DNA of 12,682 bases from CANKBT01 sp038236005 (GTDB lineage Bacteria; Actinomycetota; Actinomycetes; Mycobacteriales; SCTD01), in assembly GCA_038236005.1 (NCBI GenBank), contig JBBSTI010000099.1, positions 1-12,682 on the forward strand, read 5' to 3'. The notes under the pieces were generated by a model that saw nothing but the letters and a program-made list of their open reading frames with translations, was not told the DNA's origin and searched no databases. Position numbers and translations under genes: made by a program. Positions 6,649 to 12,532 of this stretch are shown here, one piece after another; position 1 is the first letter of the stretch; each line of letters starts with the position of its first letter.

Positions 6649-6933
6649 CTATCCGGGAGAAGCCGATGGGTGGTTCAGGATGTGGCGGGACAGGTTCGCG
6701 GCTCGTCGCGAAAGCTCCCGGGGCAGCCTCTCGCCGTCGTCCAGGTCTCGGGCCACGCTGTGCAGGAGCAGCGCAAGCTCGAACTCGCGATAGCGAGCGT
6801 CACCTTGCCGTGCCGGACGCGGCGCAGGAGTTCTTCCGCGGCGCGCCGGATGCGTTCGCTGTCGAGGTCCGGGCTGGCATCGGCTCTCGTTCTGGCGTCG
6901 TCAGCAGGGCGCGCCGGGTGCGCTGGTCGACAT
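6649..6933 (-). pseudogene. Small helical protein with two compensating frameshifts
   Basis: From ATG 6933 the minus strand reads MSTSAPGAP and then hits TGA. One extra base near 6904 moves the sense to the next frame: DDARTRADASPDLDSERIRR and AAEELLRRVRHGKVTL. One missing base near 6793 returns it to the first frame: YREFELALLLHSVARDLDDG, then ERLPRELSRRAANLSRHILN and the stop at 6651-6649. The two changes cancel, so the whole span is exactly 95 codons, the expected length of an undamaged 94-residue protein. It is rich in charged helix-forming residues, has no signal peptide or membrane segment, and I do not recognise its family. It lies just downstream of the nitroreductase on the same strand. 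Confidence 0.55.
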
Positions 6934-6985
6934 CTTTGGTCTTGTCGGTCGACGCTCTGGTTGTGGCTCGCGACCCGTGCGTCGT

Positions 6986-8155
6986 TTAAATTCCCGGCTT
7001 GGCCAGGCGTCCGCCCTCAGACTCCCAGACGCCCAGACGCTTGTCCCGGAGCGCCTTGTCGTGCAGGGCCTGGCTGGCGGTGGCCGGCGCTGTACCGGCC
7101 TGGTGGTCCAGGACGTCGGTGACGGCCCGTCGGGGGGTGGCGGCAACGCCGGTGGCGTAGCCCAGACGCAGCGCCAGCTGCGGTATCCCGACCAGGCCGA
7201 GGGCGGCGCGCAGGCGTGGTCGCGAGCCGGGCAGGTCAGTGGCTTGCGACAACGGCTGGCCCATCACTCCCTCACGGGCGGCCTGCAGCATCACCGCCTC
7301 CATAGCCAGCCCGGCGACGAGCCAGGACTGCGGTGTGTCGTCGGCGCAGACGATGACGACGACGTCGGGGCGCTCGGCGACCGGCGGATCGGCGCTCCCG
7401 CGGCCCTCAAGGTCGGGGTGGCTGGGGTGCGGGACGTCGAGCTCCGCGGCCGGCGCGAACTCGCGGAGCCGCAACGAGGACCCGCGCTGGGCGTCGACCG
7501 GCAGGGCGCAGGTCGGGATGCCGTCGTCCGCGGGCCCGGTATGCACCCAAGCGCGGAGCTCGCGTCCGTAGGCCGGGTCGTGGTTCTGCGTGCGGTCTGC
7601 TCGGTCCAGCACGCACTGCAGCACCAGCAACGCGTCCGGGTCGCTCAGCACGTACAGGTAGGCGCCCTGGGCCTCGGCGGCCGCCCGTAGCCGGTCCAGC
7701 ACCATGCCGGCAAGCGGTCGCGGGGCGAAGGCGTCGCGGTAGGTGTGGCGCAGCTCGATCGCGTCAACCAGGCCCTGCTCCGGTCTGGTCATGGCGGCTG
7801 CTGCCGTGAGGCGGATCCGGGCCAGGTGGGTCGGGTCCTGCCGGTCGGGCAGCAGCTGCGTGCGGGCGGTGAGCCCGAAGCCGCGCGCGGCGACCTGCGC
7901 GTTCAGCAGGGCCGCGCCGCAGGACAGGTGCAACTGGCGGCCCTCGGGGTCCAGGACCGATAGCTGCCGGCTCTGGTCGCCGTGCAGGTCCAACCCCTCG
8001 CTGCAGGAGGTGAACAGCCACGGCTGGGTGTTGTGCACGCTCGGCGCCTGCATCGCGGCCTGCACGATCTGCGACCGGACGTTGCCGCCGGAGTCGCCAT
8101 CACGGTCCGGCCAGAGAGCCGGGTCGGTGGCCCTGCTGACGGTGGTTGCAGTCAT
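6986..8155 (-). CDS. acg: Acg-family FMN-binding nitroreductase
   Basis: ATG at 8155, with GAGGAGG about 9 nt upstream, gives 389 residues. APSVHNTQPW at residues 37-46 is the signature of the Acg family (Rv2032/Rv3131-like nitroreductases of the Mycobacterium tuberculosis DosR dormancy regulon). The C-terminal IPQLALRLGYATGVAATPRR is the family's FMN-site end. Acg proteins bind FMN but may sequester it rather than reduce nitro compounds, so catalytic activity is uncertain. The gene is preceded by a 43-codon ORF overlapping by ATGA and, 5' of that, by a 147-aa gene, all probably one transcript from the DosR-like box near 9020. The stop codon TAA is at 6988-6986. Confidence 0.9.
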   Translation of the reverse strand: MTATTVSRATDPALWPDRDGDSGGNVRSQIVQAAMQAPSVHNTQPWLFTSCSEGLDLHGDQSRQLSVLDPEGRQLHLSCGAALLNAQVAARGFGLTARTQLLPDRQDPTHLARIRLTAAAAMTRPEQGLVDAIELRHTYRDAFAPRPLAGMVLDRLRAAAEAQGAYLYVLSDPDALLVLQCVLDRADRTQNHDPAYGRELRAWVHTGPADDGIPTCALPVDAQRGSSLRLREFAPAAELDVPHPSHPDLEGRGSADPPVAERPDVVVIVCADDTPQSWLVAGLAMEAVMLQAAREGVMGQPLSQATDLPGSRPRLRAALGLVGIPQLALRLGYATGVAATPRRAVTDVLDHQAGTAPATASQALHDKALRDKRLGVWESEGGRLAKPGI

Positions 8156-8283
8156 GAGCGATGGCCTCCTCGTGGTCGTGCGGGCTGTGCGAGCCGCACC
8201 CATGCGCACCCGGACCGGACCGCTCCAGCTAATAGCTGGGCGGCGGTCAGCTCTGCGGGTAGCACCGTGAGGATGAGAGACAT
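8152..8283 (-). CDS. Small ORF translationally coupled to the nitroreductase
   Basis: ATG at 8283 on the minus strand is preceded by AGGAG with 5-nt spacing, an optimal ribosome-binding site. It encodes 43 residues starting MSLILTVLPAELTAAQLLAG and ending in a basic Arg/Gly-rich tail. Its TGA (8154-8152) overlaps the nitroreductase ATG as ATGA, the standard sign of translational coupling. No family is recognised. The hydrophobic N-terminal third could be a short membrane-associated helix, but it may simply be a leader peptide whose translation loads ribosomes onto the nitroreductase. The high third-codon GC bias of neighbouring genes is weak here, so coding status is plausible rather than proven. 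Confidence 0.55.
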   Translation of the reverse strand: MSLILTVLPAELTAAQLLAGAVRSGCAWVRLAQPARPRGGHRS

Positions 8284-8333
8284 GGCGACTCCTAGGTCGG
8301 GGGCCCTCGTGGCGCTGCGGGCCGGCAGGGCTT

Positions 8334-8341
8334 TTCGGGAC
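8334..8341. promoter_or_regulatory. DosR-like half-site
   Basis: TTCGGGAC on the plus strand matches the left half of the DosR/DevR box (TTSGGGAC) exactly, about 50 nt upstream of the 43-codon ORF start. The second half of the dyad is poor, so this could be a weak secondary site or chance. Confidence 0.25.
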
Positions 8342-8354
8342 AGGCGCGGCAGCG

Positions 8355-8798
8355 TCAGGCCCGGAGCAGCTGCGCGGTGAGCCGGGAACGCGCCATGGCC
8401 TCGGTCGTCGACGCCAGGCCGGCCCGGACCCCGTTGCGGACCAGGTGGTGGGTGCACCGGGTGACGCACGCCAGCACCTGACCGGCAGGTAGGTCGCCGG
8501 CGAACTCAACGATCAGCCGTTGCGAGAGATCGGCCAGTTCTGCCTGCTGGGCATGCAACGACTGGATCTGGCGTAGGAGCGCGTCGGGCCGCTCGAGGAC
8601 CGTCACGTCGACCGACGCAGCAACGTTTGCACCGGTGCTCCACGCGACACCTGATATTGCCCGTTGGGTCTGCAGGCCGCGGCCCTGATCTGCGGCCGAC
8701 TGCCCCAGCAGAGAACGGGACTCAACGCAGGCCCTTTGACCGGCAACGACCAGCAGCCGGGTCTTGCTGAGCTTGCTGTCTTGACGTTCGTCAATCAT
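8355..8798 (-). CDS. Hypothetical helical protein upstream of the nitroreductase
   Basis: A 147-residue protein beginning MIDERQDSKLSKTRLLVVAG. The stretch from about residue 65 to the end (ERPDALLRQIQSLHAQQAEL, then LADLSQRLIVEFAGDLPAGQ and CVTRCTHHLVRNGVRAG) looks like an amphipathic helical region with Leu and Gln heptads, possibly a coiled coil. C-x-x-x-C and histidines (residues about 111-117) could bind metal but this is only a suggestion. The family is not one I can name, though similar proteins with TR-C-x-HHL motifs occur in actinobacteria. A GTG at 8606 is an alternative start giving 83 residues; the ATG at 8798 has only a weak GATGAG ribosome-binding site. It is the first gene after the DosR-like promoter and precedes the nitroreductase by about 70 nt plus the small ORF. 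Confidence 0.65.
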   Translation of the reverse strand: MIDERQDSKLSKTRLLVVAGQRACVESRSLLGQSAADQGRGLQTQRAISGVAWSTGANVAASVDVTVLERPDALLRQIQSLHAQQAELADLSQRLIVEFAGDLPAGQVLACVTRCTHHLVRNGVRAGLASTTEAMARSRLTAQLLRA

Positions 8799-9084
8799 GA
8801 CGGCTCATCTCAGGTGACTAGGAAGACCGACGTTGAGCAGCAGCGCGGCTGGGCCGGACGCCTTGGAATGACGGAAGGACGGAGCGTGCGCGCATGCCTC
8901 ATGACGGCCTTGCCTGGCGGAGTGCGATTGCGGCACGCGGCGGGTGGCGGCGTACCGACCCAGGTCCACCGATACCCAGCGATCGCACCGTAGCGTCACC
9001 GGTGGTGATCCACCAGGGCCCTAAGTCCCCCGCTCGTCGTGCAGGATCAACCAGGACAGGTCTTGGTGCGCAAAGCGGTGTTTC
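8799..9084. other. Leader and promoter region, no confident gene
   Basis: The region holds the DosR-like box, the -10 box and the expected 180-nt leader. A 64-codon minus-strand ORF with a GTG at 8999 is open through it, but its start would lie upstream of the predicted transcription start, it has no ribosome-binding site, and I recognise no family. An imperfect dyad (TGGTG, three bases, CACCA; 9003-9015) sits beside the box. Confidence 0.5.
8987..9029 (-). promoter_or_regulatory. DosR/DevR-like box with correctly spaced -10 box
   Basis: On the plus strand 9016-9029 reads GGGCCCTAAGTCCC, matching 12 of 14 core positions of the DosR consensus GGGACTWWAGTCCC. On the minus strand a TANNNT -10 box (TACGGT, 8992-8987) starts 23 nt after it. 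That is the distance expected when a DosR box is centred near -42. Transcription would start near 8980 and run into the 147-aa gene, the small ORF and the nitroreductase, leaving a leader of about 180 nt. The Acg-type nitroreductase in this transcript is a classic DosR target, which supports the call. Confidence 0.55.
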
Positions 9085-9451
9085 TCACCGGGAGGGTGGC
9101 GGGCGCCTGGGTAGCACGCTGAGCAGGCGGCGGGCCGCGACCGCCCGGCTGCTCTGGGCGTGGCCGCTCAGCGCGTCGAGCCGGGCGTCGGCCTGCTCGC
9201 GGGTGCGTCCGCCGGCGATCAGCACACCGAGTGCCTGGTGGATGTTCGAGCCGTCGGTAACAGCTCCGGTGATGTCGGCCTGGGCCGGCAGGCCTCGGTG
9301 CTGGTCGAGCTCTGCGGCGGCGAACCCGGCGCCCTGCAGAAAGGACAGGTCCGCGGCCAGGTCGACGAAGGCGCCCGGCGTCGTGGCGTAGAGCAAGACA
9401 GCGACGCCCGACTGGGCGGGCCGGGCTTCGTCGGCGTCCGGTCGGAGCAGG
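9085..9451 (-). pseudogene. GAF-ANTAR regulator fragment, N-terminus lost at an IS481 junction
   Basis: The minus strand reads RLLRPDADEARPAQSGVAVL and LYATTPGAFVDLAADLSFLQ, the end of a GAF domain, then IHQALGVLIAGGRTREQADA and the helical stretch to RAVAARRLLSVL, the C-terminal ANTAR RNA-binding domain (I-x-QA-x-GVL pattern). ANTAR proteins bind paired hexaloop RNA hairpins and prevent termination. The GAF N-terminal half is missing: the open frame begins directly at the IS481 transposase remnant (near 9451). The stop is at 9087-9085. Insertion of the IS followed by deletion of its right half explains the junction. With no start codon of its own beyond an internal ATG (9396), it is likely non-functional. 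Confidence 0.7.
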
Positions 9452-9908
9452 CGTAGTGGACGTACGCGGTGCCGACGTCTGCGCCGCCGGCGTGGCCGCG
9501 TTTGCCGGCGCGGGCCGCGGTCTTCTGGCGGTGCTTGTTGTCTTGCTGGCGGCCGACATAGCGCTAGCCGCCGCCGTCCGGGACGTCGCCGAGCTTCTTG
9601 ACGTCCACGTGCAGCAACGAGCCAGGTGTGGGGTGCTCATAGCGGCGGGCCGGCCGGCCGGTGGCCCGGTGGCCCGGTCGACCGCGGACAGTCGAGACAG
9701 GTGGCAGCTGGTCAGCACGGCGTGCACGGTCGAGGCCGACAGGCCGAGCGCATCGCCGAGCTGACGGTAACGCCCGGCCCAGCGTTTCGCGGTCGGCCAG
9801 GCGACCTGGAAGCGCTCGGCGGCACGCACCACCCGGCCAGCCGTCCTCCACGATCAGCCGGGCGAGCTTCAGACGTGCCTTCGGGGTCAAAGCGGCGTTA
9901 GCGTGCAT
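9452..9908 (-). pseudogene. IS481-family transposase, internally deleted and truncated
   Basis: From ATG 9908 the minus strand reads MHANAALTPKARLKLARLIV and EDGWP, a standard IS481 transposase start. A frameshift then leads to RAAERFQVAWPTAKRWAGRY and RQLG, the helix-turn-helix region. Next comes LGLSASTVHAVLTSCHLSRL, so about 40 residues between the two parts are missing. A further frame gives YEHPTPGSLLHVDVKKLGDV and PDGGG, just before the first catalytic Asp region. A last piece reads GTAYVH, then the GAF-ANTAR sequence starts. The catalytic D-D-E domain is therefore absent and the gene is dead. Confidence 0.75.
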
Positions 9909-9977
9909 GACGAGGAACTCCTGGTCGCGGTGGGTGCGGTAGCAGCCCCACCTCACGACAGGAGGTCCTCGCTGACA
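9452..9977 (-). mobile_element. Partial IS481-family element
   Basis: This remnant contains the left end and the first part of an IS481-type transposase on the minus strand. TGTCAGCGAGGACC (minus strand, 9977-9964) is the likely left terminal repeat, since IS481 ends begin TGT. The right half, with the DDE catalytic core and the right repeat, is missing, and the sequence runs straight into the GAF-ANTAR fragment. Confidence 0.6.
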
Positions 9978-9984
9978 GGATCAA

Positions 9985-10038
9985 TCAGATCGTGTCGTCA
10001 CACGACCTCCACCAACGTGCCTGGTCAGTACATCTAGA
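9985..10038 (+). repeat. IS481-type right end with NCTAGN target
   Basis: Plus-strand STNVPGQY-like coding at 10011-10032 looks like an IS481 transposase C-terminus. It ends in TACA at 10032, and the following TCTAGA (10033-10038) is an NCTAGN site, the known target of Bordetella IS481. It shares 21 of 27 positions with 10888-10914. Confidence 0.5.
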
Positions 10039-10093
10039 GCACGACGGGTCAGGAAAGCACCAGCAACAACCACAACGACCGAGGAAATTACCT

Positions 10094-10696
10094 GTGCTTG
10101 CCGACGAGATCATGACCGCCCAGGTAGTCACCACGATGCCCGATGCTTCTGTGCGGGAGGCGATCGGGCTCGTCCTGCACCACCGGGTGGCCGCGTTGCC
10201 CGTGCTCGACGCCAAGGATGAGCTGGTGGGGATCGTCAGCGAGCTGGACCTGCTGCGCGATCGGGTTCAGCCAGATCCCAGGGCCCACCTGGGACGCCTG
10301 CCTTCGGCTGGCAGGCCCCTCGCGCACACCGTCGCCGAGGTGATGACGACAGCCGTGCACGCGGTCCCGCTGGGCACCGATGCCGCCGCCGCCGCTGAGG
10401 TGCTGGCCCGCACGGGGGTGCGGAGCCTGCCCGTTGTCCGCGGGCCGCACGTCGTGGGCATTATCGGCAGGCGAGACCTGCTGCGCCATCTGGTCCGGAC
10501 AGACGCTGCGCTCGCCGTCGACGTGGCCCGGGCGCTGGCCGATCAGCCCTATGTCGGGACGTGGCAGGTGGAGGTGACCGACGGTGAGGTGCACCTGTCC
10601 GACGGGGCGCAGGAGAAGACCGACGTCGCCGTCACGGTGGCCAGAACGGTCCCCGGGGTTGTTCGGGTGTCCGCCAAGGCCAAGGACGCGCCGTAG
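10094..10696 (+). CDS. CBS-pair protein with BON-like C-terminus (Hrp1-type)
   Basis: GTG at 10094 with GAGGAAA about 8 nt upstream gives 200 residues; an open frame extends further upstream only because it crosses the IS481 remnant. CBS domain 1 spans about residues 1-57 (IMTAQVVTTMPDASVREAIG, VAALPVLDAKDELVGIVSE). CBS domain 2 spans about 78-133 (VAEVMTTAVHAVPLGTDAAA, VRSLPVVRGPHVVGIIGRRD). The remainder (about 136-195) is a degenerate BON-like fold ending VARTVPGVVRVSAKAK. CBS pairs bind adenine nucleotides and act as energy sensors. The best-known relative is Hrp1 (Rv2626c), induced by hypoxia through DosR. No DosR box is seen in front of this gene, possibly because the IS481 insertion removed its promoter. 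Confidence 0.88.
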   Translation: MLADEIMTAQVVTTMPDASVREAIGLVLHHRVAALPVLDAKDELVGIVSELDLLRDRVQPDPRAHLGRLPSAGRPLAHTVAEVMTTAVHAVPLGTDAAAAAEVLARTGVRSLPVVRGPHVVGIIGRRDLLRHLVRTDAALAVDVARALADQPYVGTWQVEVTDGEVHLSDGAQEKTDVAVTVARTVPGVVRVSAKAKDAP

Positions 10697-10732
10697 CCGG
10701 TTGCGGTCCCCTGTGCGTCAGGCTGAGCTGAG

Positions 10733-10848
10733 TGACCTGCCCCCTTGTTCTCGGACCGGGCCGCATCGAAAGTATCGCCCGGAAGGTGGCAGGATCTATG
10801 TCTCGGAAGTACCGCAAGTTCAGCCTGGAGTGCCGGGAGCAGGCGGCC
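10733..10848 (+). mobile_element. IS3-family left end with OrfA start
   Basis: TGACCTGCCCCC at 10733 resembles an IS3-family left terminal repeat. ATG at 10798 (AGGATCT upstream) reads MSRKYRKFSLECREQA, a standard OrfA opening. After about 16 codons it changes to IS481-derived sequence, ending at a TAG at 10912-10914, so only the first part of OrfA exists. It cannot make a functional transposase. Confidence 0.6.
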
Positions 10849-10915
10849 GACCCCCGACCAGCCGACTCGCCGCACGAGCAACCGTCAACAACCGTCCCTG
10901 GTCCCTACAGCTAGT
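10849..10915 (+). mobile_element. IS481-family right end remnant
   Basis: The frame RPPTSRLAARATVNN is a typical IS481 transposase C-terminus. The element ends in CCTACA at 10909, and the flanking GCTAGT (10910-10915) is again an NCTAGN target. The left part of this copy is missing because it starts in an IS3 OrfA fragment. Confidence 0.55.
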
Positions 10916-10928
10916 TTCCGGGCCGGCG

Positions 10929-10934
10929 TATCCT
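10929..10934 (+). promoter_or_regulatory. -10 box of a leaderless mobA transcript
   Basis: TATCCT ends 6 nt before the mobA ATG (10941), the leaderless spacing used by actinobacteria. No ribosome-binding site exists upstream, which agrees with this. Confidence 0.5.
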
Positions 10935-10940
10935 CGGGGC

Positions 10941-11009
10941 ATGTCAGCGGTCGGCGCCGTCGTCCTCGCAGGTGGCCGGTCGTCCCGCATGGGAACAGCT
11001 AAGCCCGGA
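10941..11009 (+). pseudogene. mobA: mobA 5' fragment, interrupted by an insertion
   Basis: ATG at 10941 reads MSAVGAVVLAGGRSSRMGTA followed by KP: the GTP-binding start of molybdopterin guanylyltransferase (LAGG-x-S-x-RMG-x-K). After about 22 codons the expected sequence (such as P-A-L-x-W) ends and an unrelated 8-codon tail runs to a TGA at 11034-11036. The IS1380 element begins about here, so the gene was cut by insertion or by a flanking deletion. The remaining part is not in the window. The enzyme would attach GMP to molybdenum cofactor; this copy cannot make it. A general nucleotidyltransferase of the same fold is the alternative. Confidence 0.7.
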
Positions 11010-11039
11010 TCCACCGTCGTTTGTCGGTGTGCCTGACAC

Positions 11040-11109
11040 GCAAATGCCCTTCGACCTGCGACGATGACCTTGCTGAGGGGTCTCGATGGCAGAGCAGAAG
11101 GGCACTTGC
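11040..11109 (+). repeat. Inverted repeat straddling the IS1380 transposase start
   Basis: GCAAATGCCCTTC (11040-11052) is complementary to GAAGGGCACTTGC (11097-11109) at 12 of 13 positions. The ATG at 11086 lies in the 44-nt loop. Paired in RNA it would put the ribosome-binding region and start codon in the loop. Confidence 0.6.
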
Positions 11110-12447
11110 AGAGTGCGATCGTCTCATGGGTTGAGTGGTGTGTCGGTGAGCTTCGACGAGCAGAATCTGGTGCCGCACGCGGGGTTGCTGCCGGCCGGGA
11201 TGCTGGCGGAGCGGATCGTTCTGCCCGAGCTGATCGATGAGCGGCTGCACCTGGCCGTGCATGGCGCCAGCTGCGGCACGAAGGCGTTGACGGTGATCGG
11301 TTCGATGCTGGTCGGTGGGGACAGCATCCAGGACACCGCGGTGCTGCGGTCCGCCGGCAACGCCAGGCTGTTTGACACCACTCGGGCGCCGTCCACCCTG
11401 GGTTCGTGGCTGCGGGCGTTCAAGTGGTCCAACGTCCGGCAGCTGGACGCGGTCTCCCGCGAGCTGCTGTGCCGGCTGTGGGCGGCTGGCGCCGGCCCGG
11501 CGGATCTGACCGGGCCGCTCACGGTCGACCTGGACTCAACCATCGTCCCGGTCTTCGGCCGGGCCAAGCAGGGCGCGGCGTTCGGCTACACCAAGGTCCG
11601 CGGCTACCACCCGCAGCTGGCCACCTGCGCGCAGACCGGGCAGGTGCTGATGTGCCGGCTGCGCGGCGGTAGCGCCGGCGCCGCCCGCGGCGCCAAGTCG
11701 TTTCTGACCGAGACGGTCTCCCGGGTCCGCGACGCCGGGGCCACCGGTCAGCTCACCGTGCGGGCGGACTCGGCGTTCTACTCCCGGGCCGTACTGTCCA
11801 CCGCCGCGAAGCTGGACGTGCGGTTCTCCGTCACGGTCAGGCACGACAAGCGGATCCAAACGGCGATCGCGAAGATCCCGGACAACGCATGGCAACCGAT
11901 CCCGTACTGGTCGGCCACCCCGGAGGTCTCCACCGCCGACATCGCCGAGACCAGCTACGAGGTGTTCGCCGGCGACCGTAAGAACGCCCGGCGGGTCCGT
12001 CTGGTCGTGCGCCGGACCGCGCCCACCCCCGGCAGCCAGCTCGCGCTGCTGGTCGACTGGTCCTACCACGCGTTCGTCACCGACCGGGACCTGCCGCTGG
12101 CCGAGCTCGAGGCCGACCACCGCCGGCACGCCGTCGTCGAGCAGAGCATCGCCGAGCTCAAGTCAGCCGGGCTCGCGCACCTGCCGTCGGGCAAGTTCAT
12201 GGCCAACGCCGCCTGGCTCGCGCTCGCCGTGATGGCCCACAACCTCGGCCGGGCGGTCGGCACCCTCGCCGGACAGGACCTGGACAGCGCCACCAACGCC
12301 ACCCTGACCCGCAAGGTCTTCGACCTGCCCGGACGGCTCGTGCGCACCAGCCGACGACGGCATCTACGGCTACCGGAGAACTGGCCCTGGCAAAAGCCCA
12401 TCGAACAGGCGATGGCCGCGATCCTCGCGATCCCGCTACGCATCTGA
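11086..12447 (+). CDS. IS1380-family transposase
   Basis: A 453-residue DDE transposase, full length for the family. The expected catalytic residues are present: D150 (or D148) in LTVDLDSTIV, D228 in VRADSAFYS, and E352 in VVEQSIAELKS, with the usual VRFSVTVRHDK, AETSYEVF and AWLALAVMAHNLGRA signatures between and after. ATG 11086 follows GAGGGG, a fair ribosome-binding site. The frame is intact, so it may still be active. It lies between the mobA fragment and an ISL3 fragment. I could not define matching terminal repeats; the left end is probably near 11004 (where mobA ends), and the right end between 12448 and 12532. Confidence 0.93.
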   Translation: MAEQKGTCRVRSSHGLSGVSVSFDEQNLVPHAGLLPAGMLAERIVLPELIDERLHLAVHGASCGTKALTVIGSMLVGGDSIQDTAVLRSAGNARLFDTTRAPSTLGSWLRAFKWSNVRQLDAVSRELLCRLWAAGAGPADLTGPLTVDLDSTIVPVFGRAKQGAAFGYTKVRGYHPQLATCAQTGQVLMCRLRGGSAGAARGAKSFLTETVSRVRDAGATGQLTVRADSAFYSRAVLSTAAKLDVRFSVTVRHDKRIQTAIAKIPDNAWQPIPYWSATPEVSTADIAETSYEVFAGDRKNARRVRLVVRRTAPTPGSQLALLVDWSYHAFVTDRDLPLAELEADHRRHAVVEQSIAELKSAGLAHLPSGKFMANAAWLALAVMAHNLGRAVGTLAGQDLDSATNATLTRKVFDLPGRLVRTSRRRHLRLPENWPWQKPIEQAMAAILAIPLRI

Positions 12448-12532
12448 ACCCCCACCCCCGCCCCGACGACCAGGACCCGGAGAAGCCGGCAGACCGGCAG
12501 AACAAGCACGCCCGCAGCCGAATACCGGCTCA

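Larger units (their letters stand above)
11004..12532 (+). mobile_element. IS1380-family insertion sequence, ends approximate
   Basis: The element is defined by the intact transposase and by the loss of mobA coding after 11003. No inverted repeat pair or 4-bp target duplication was found by eye, so both ends are only estimates. A second IS on the right (ISL3) may have removed or overlapped the right end. Confidence 0.5.

Noticed and set aside
8805..8999. 64-codon minus-strand ORF with GTG at 8999
   Set aside because: It has no ribosome-binding site and no recognised family, and its start lies upstream of the predicted transcription start at about 8980.
9047..9832. 261-codon minus-strand open frame
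   Set aside because: Only parts match IS481 transposase; the rest is out of frame with both the transposase and the ANTAR domain.
9990..10005. TCGTGT, 4 nt, ACACGA hairpin as a terminator or operator of the CBS gene
   Set aside because: Arms of only 6 bp inside an IS481 remnant, with no T-run; not distinguishable from chance.
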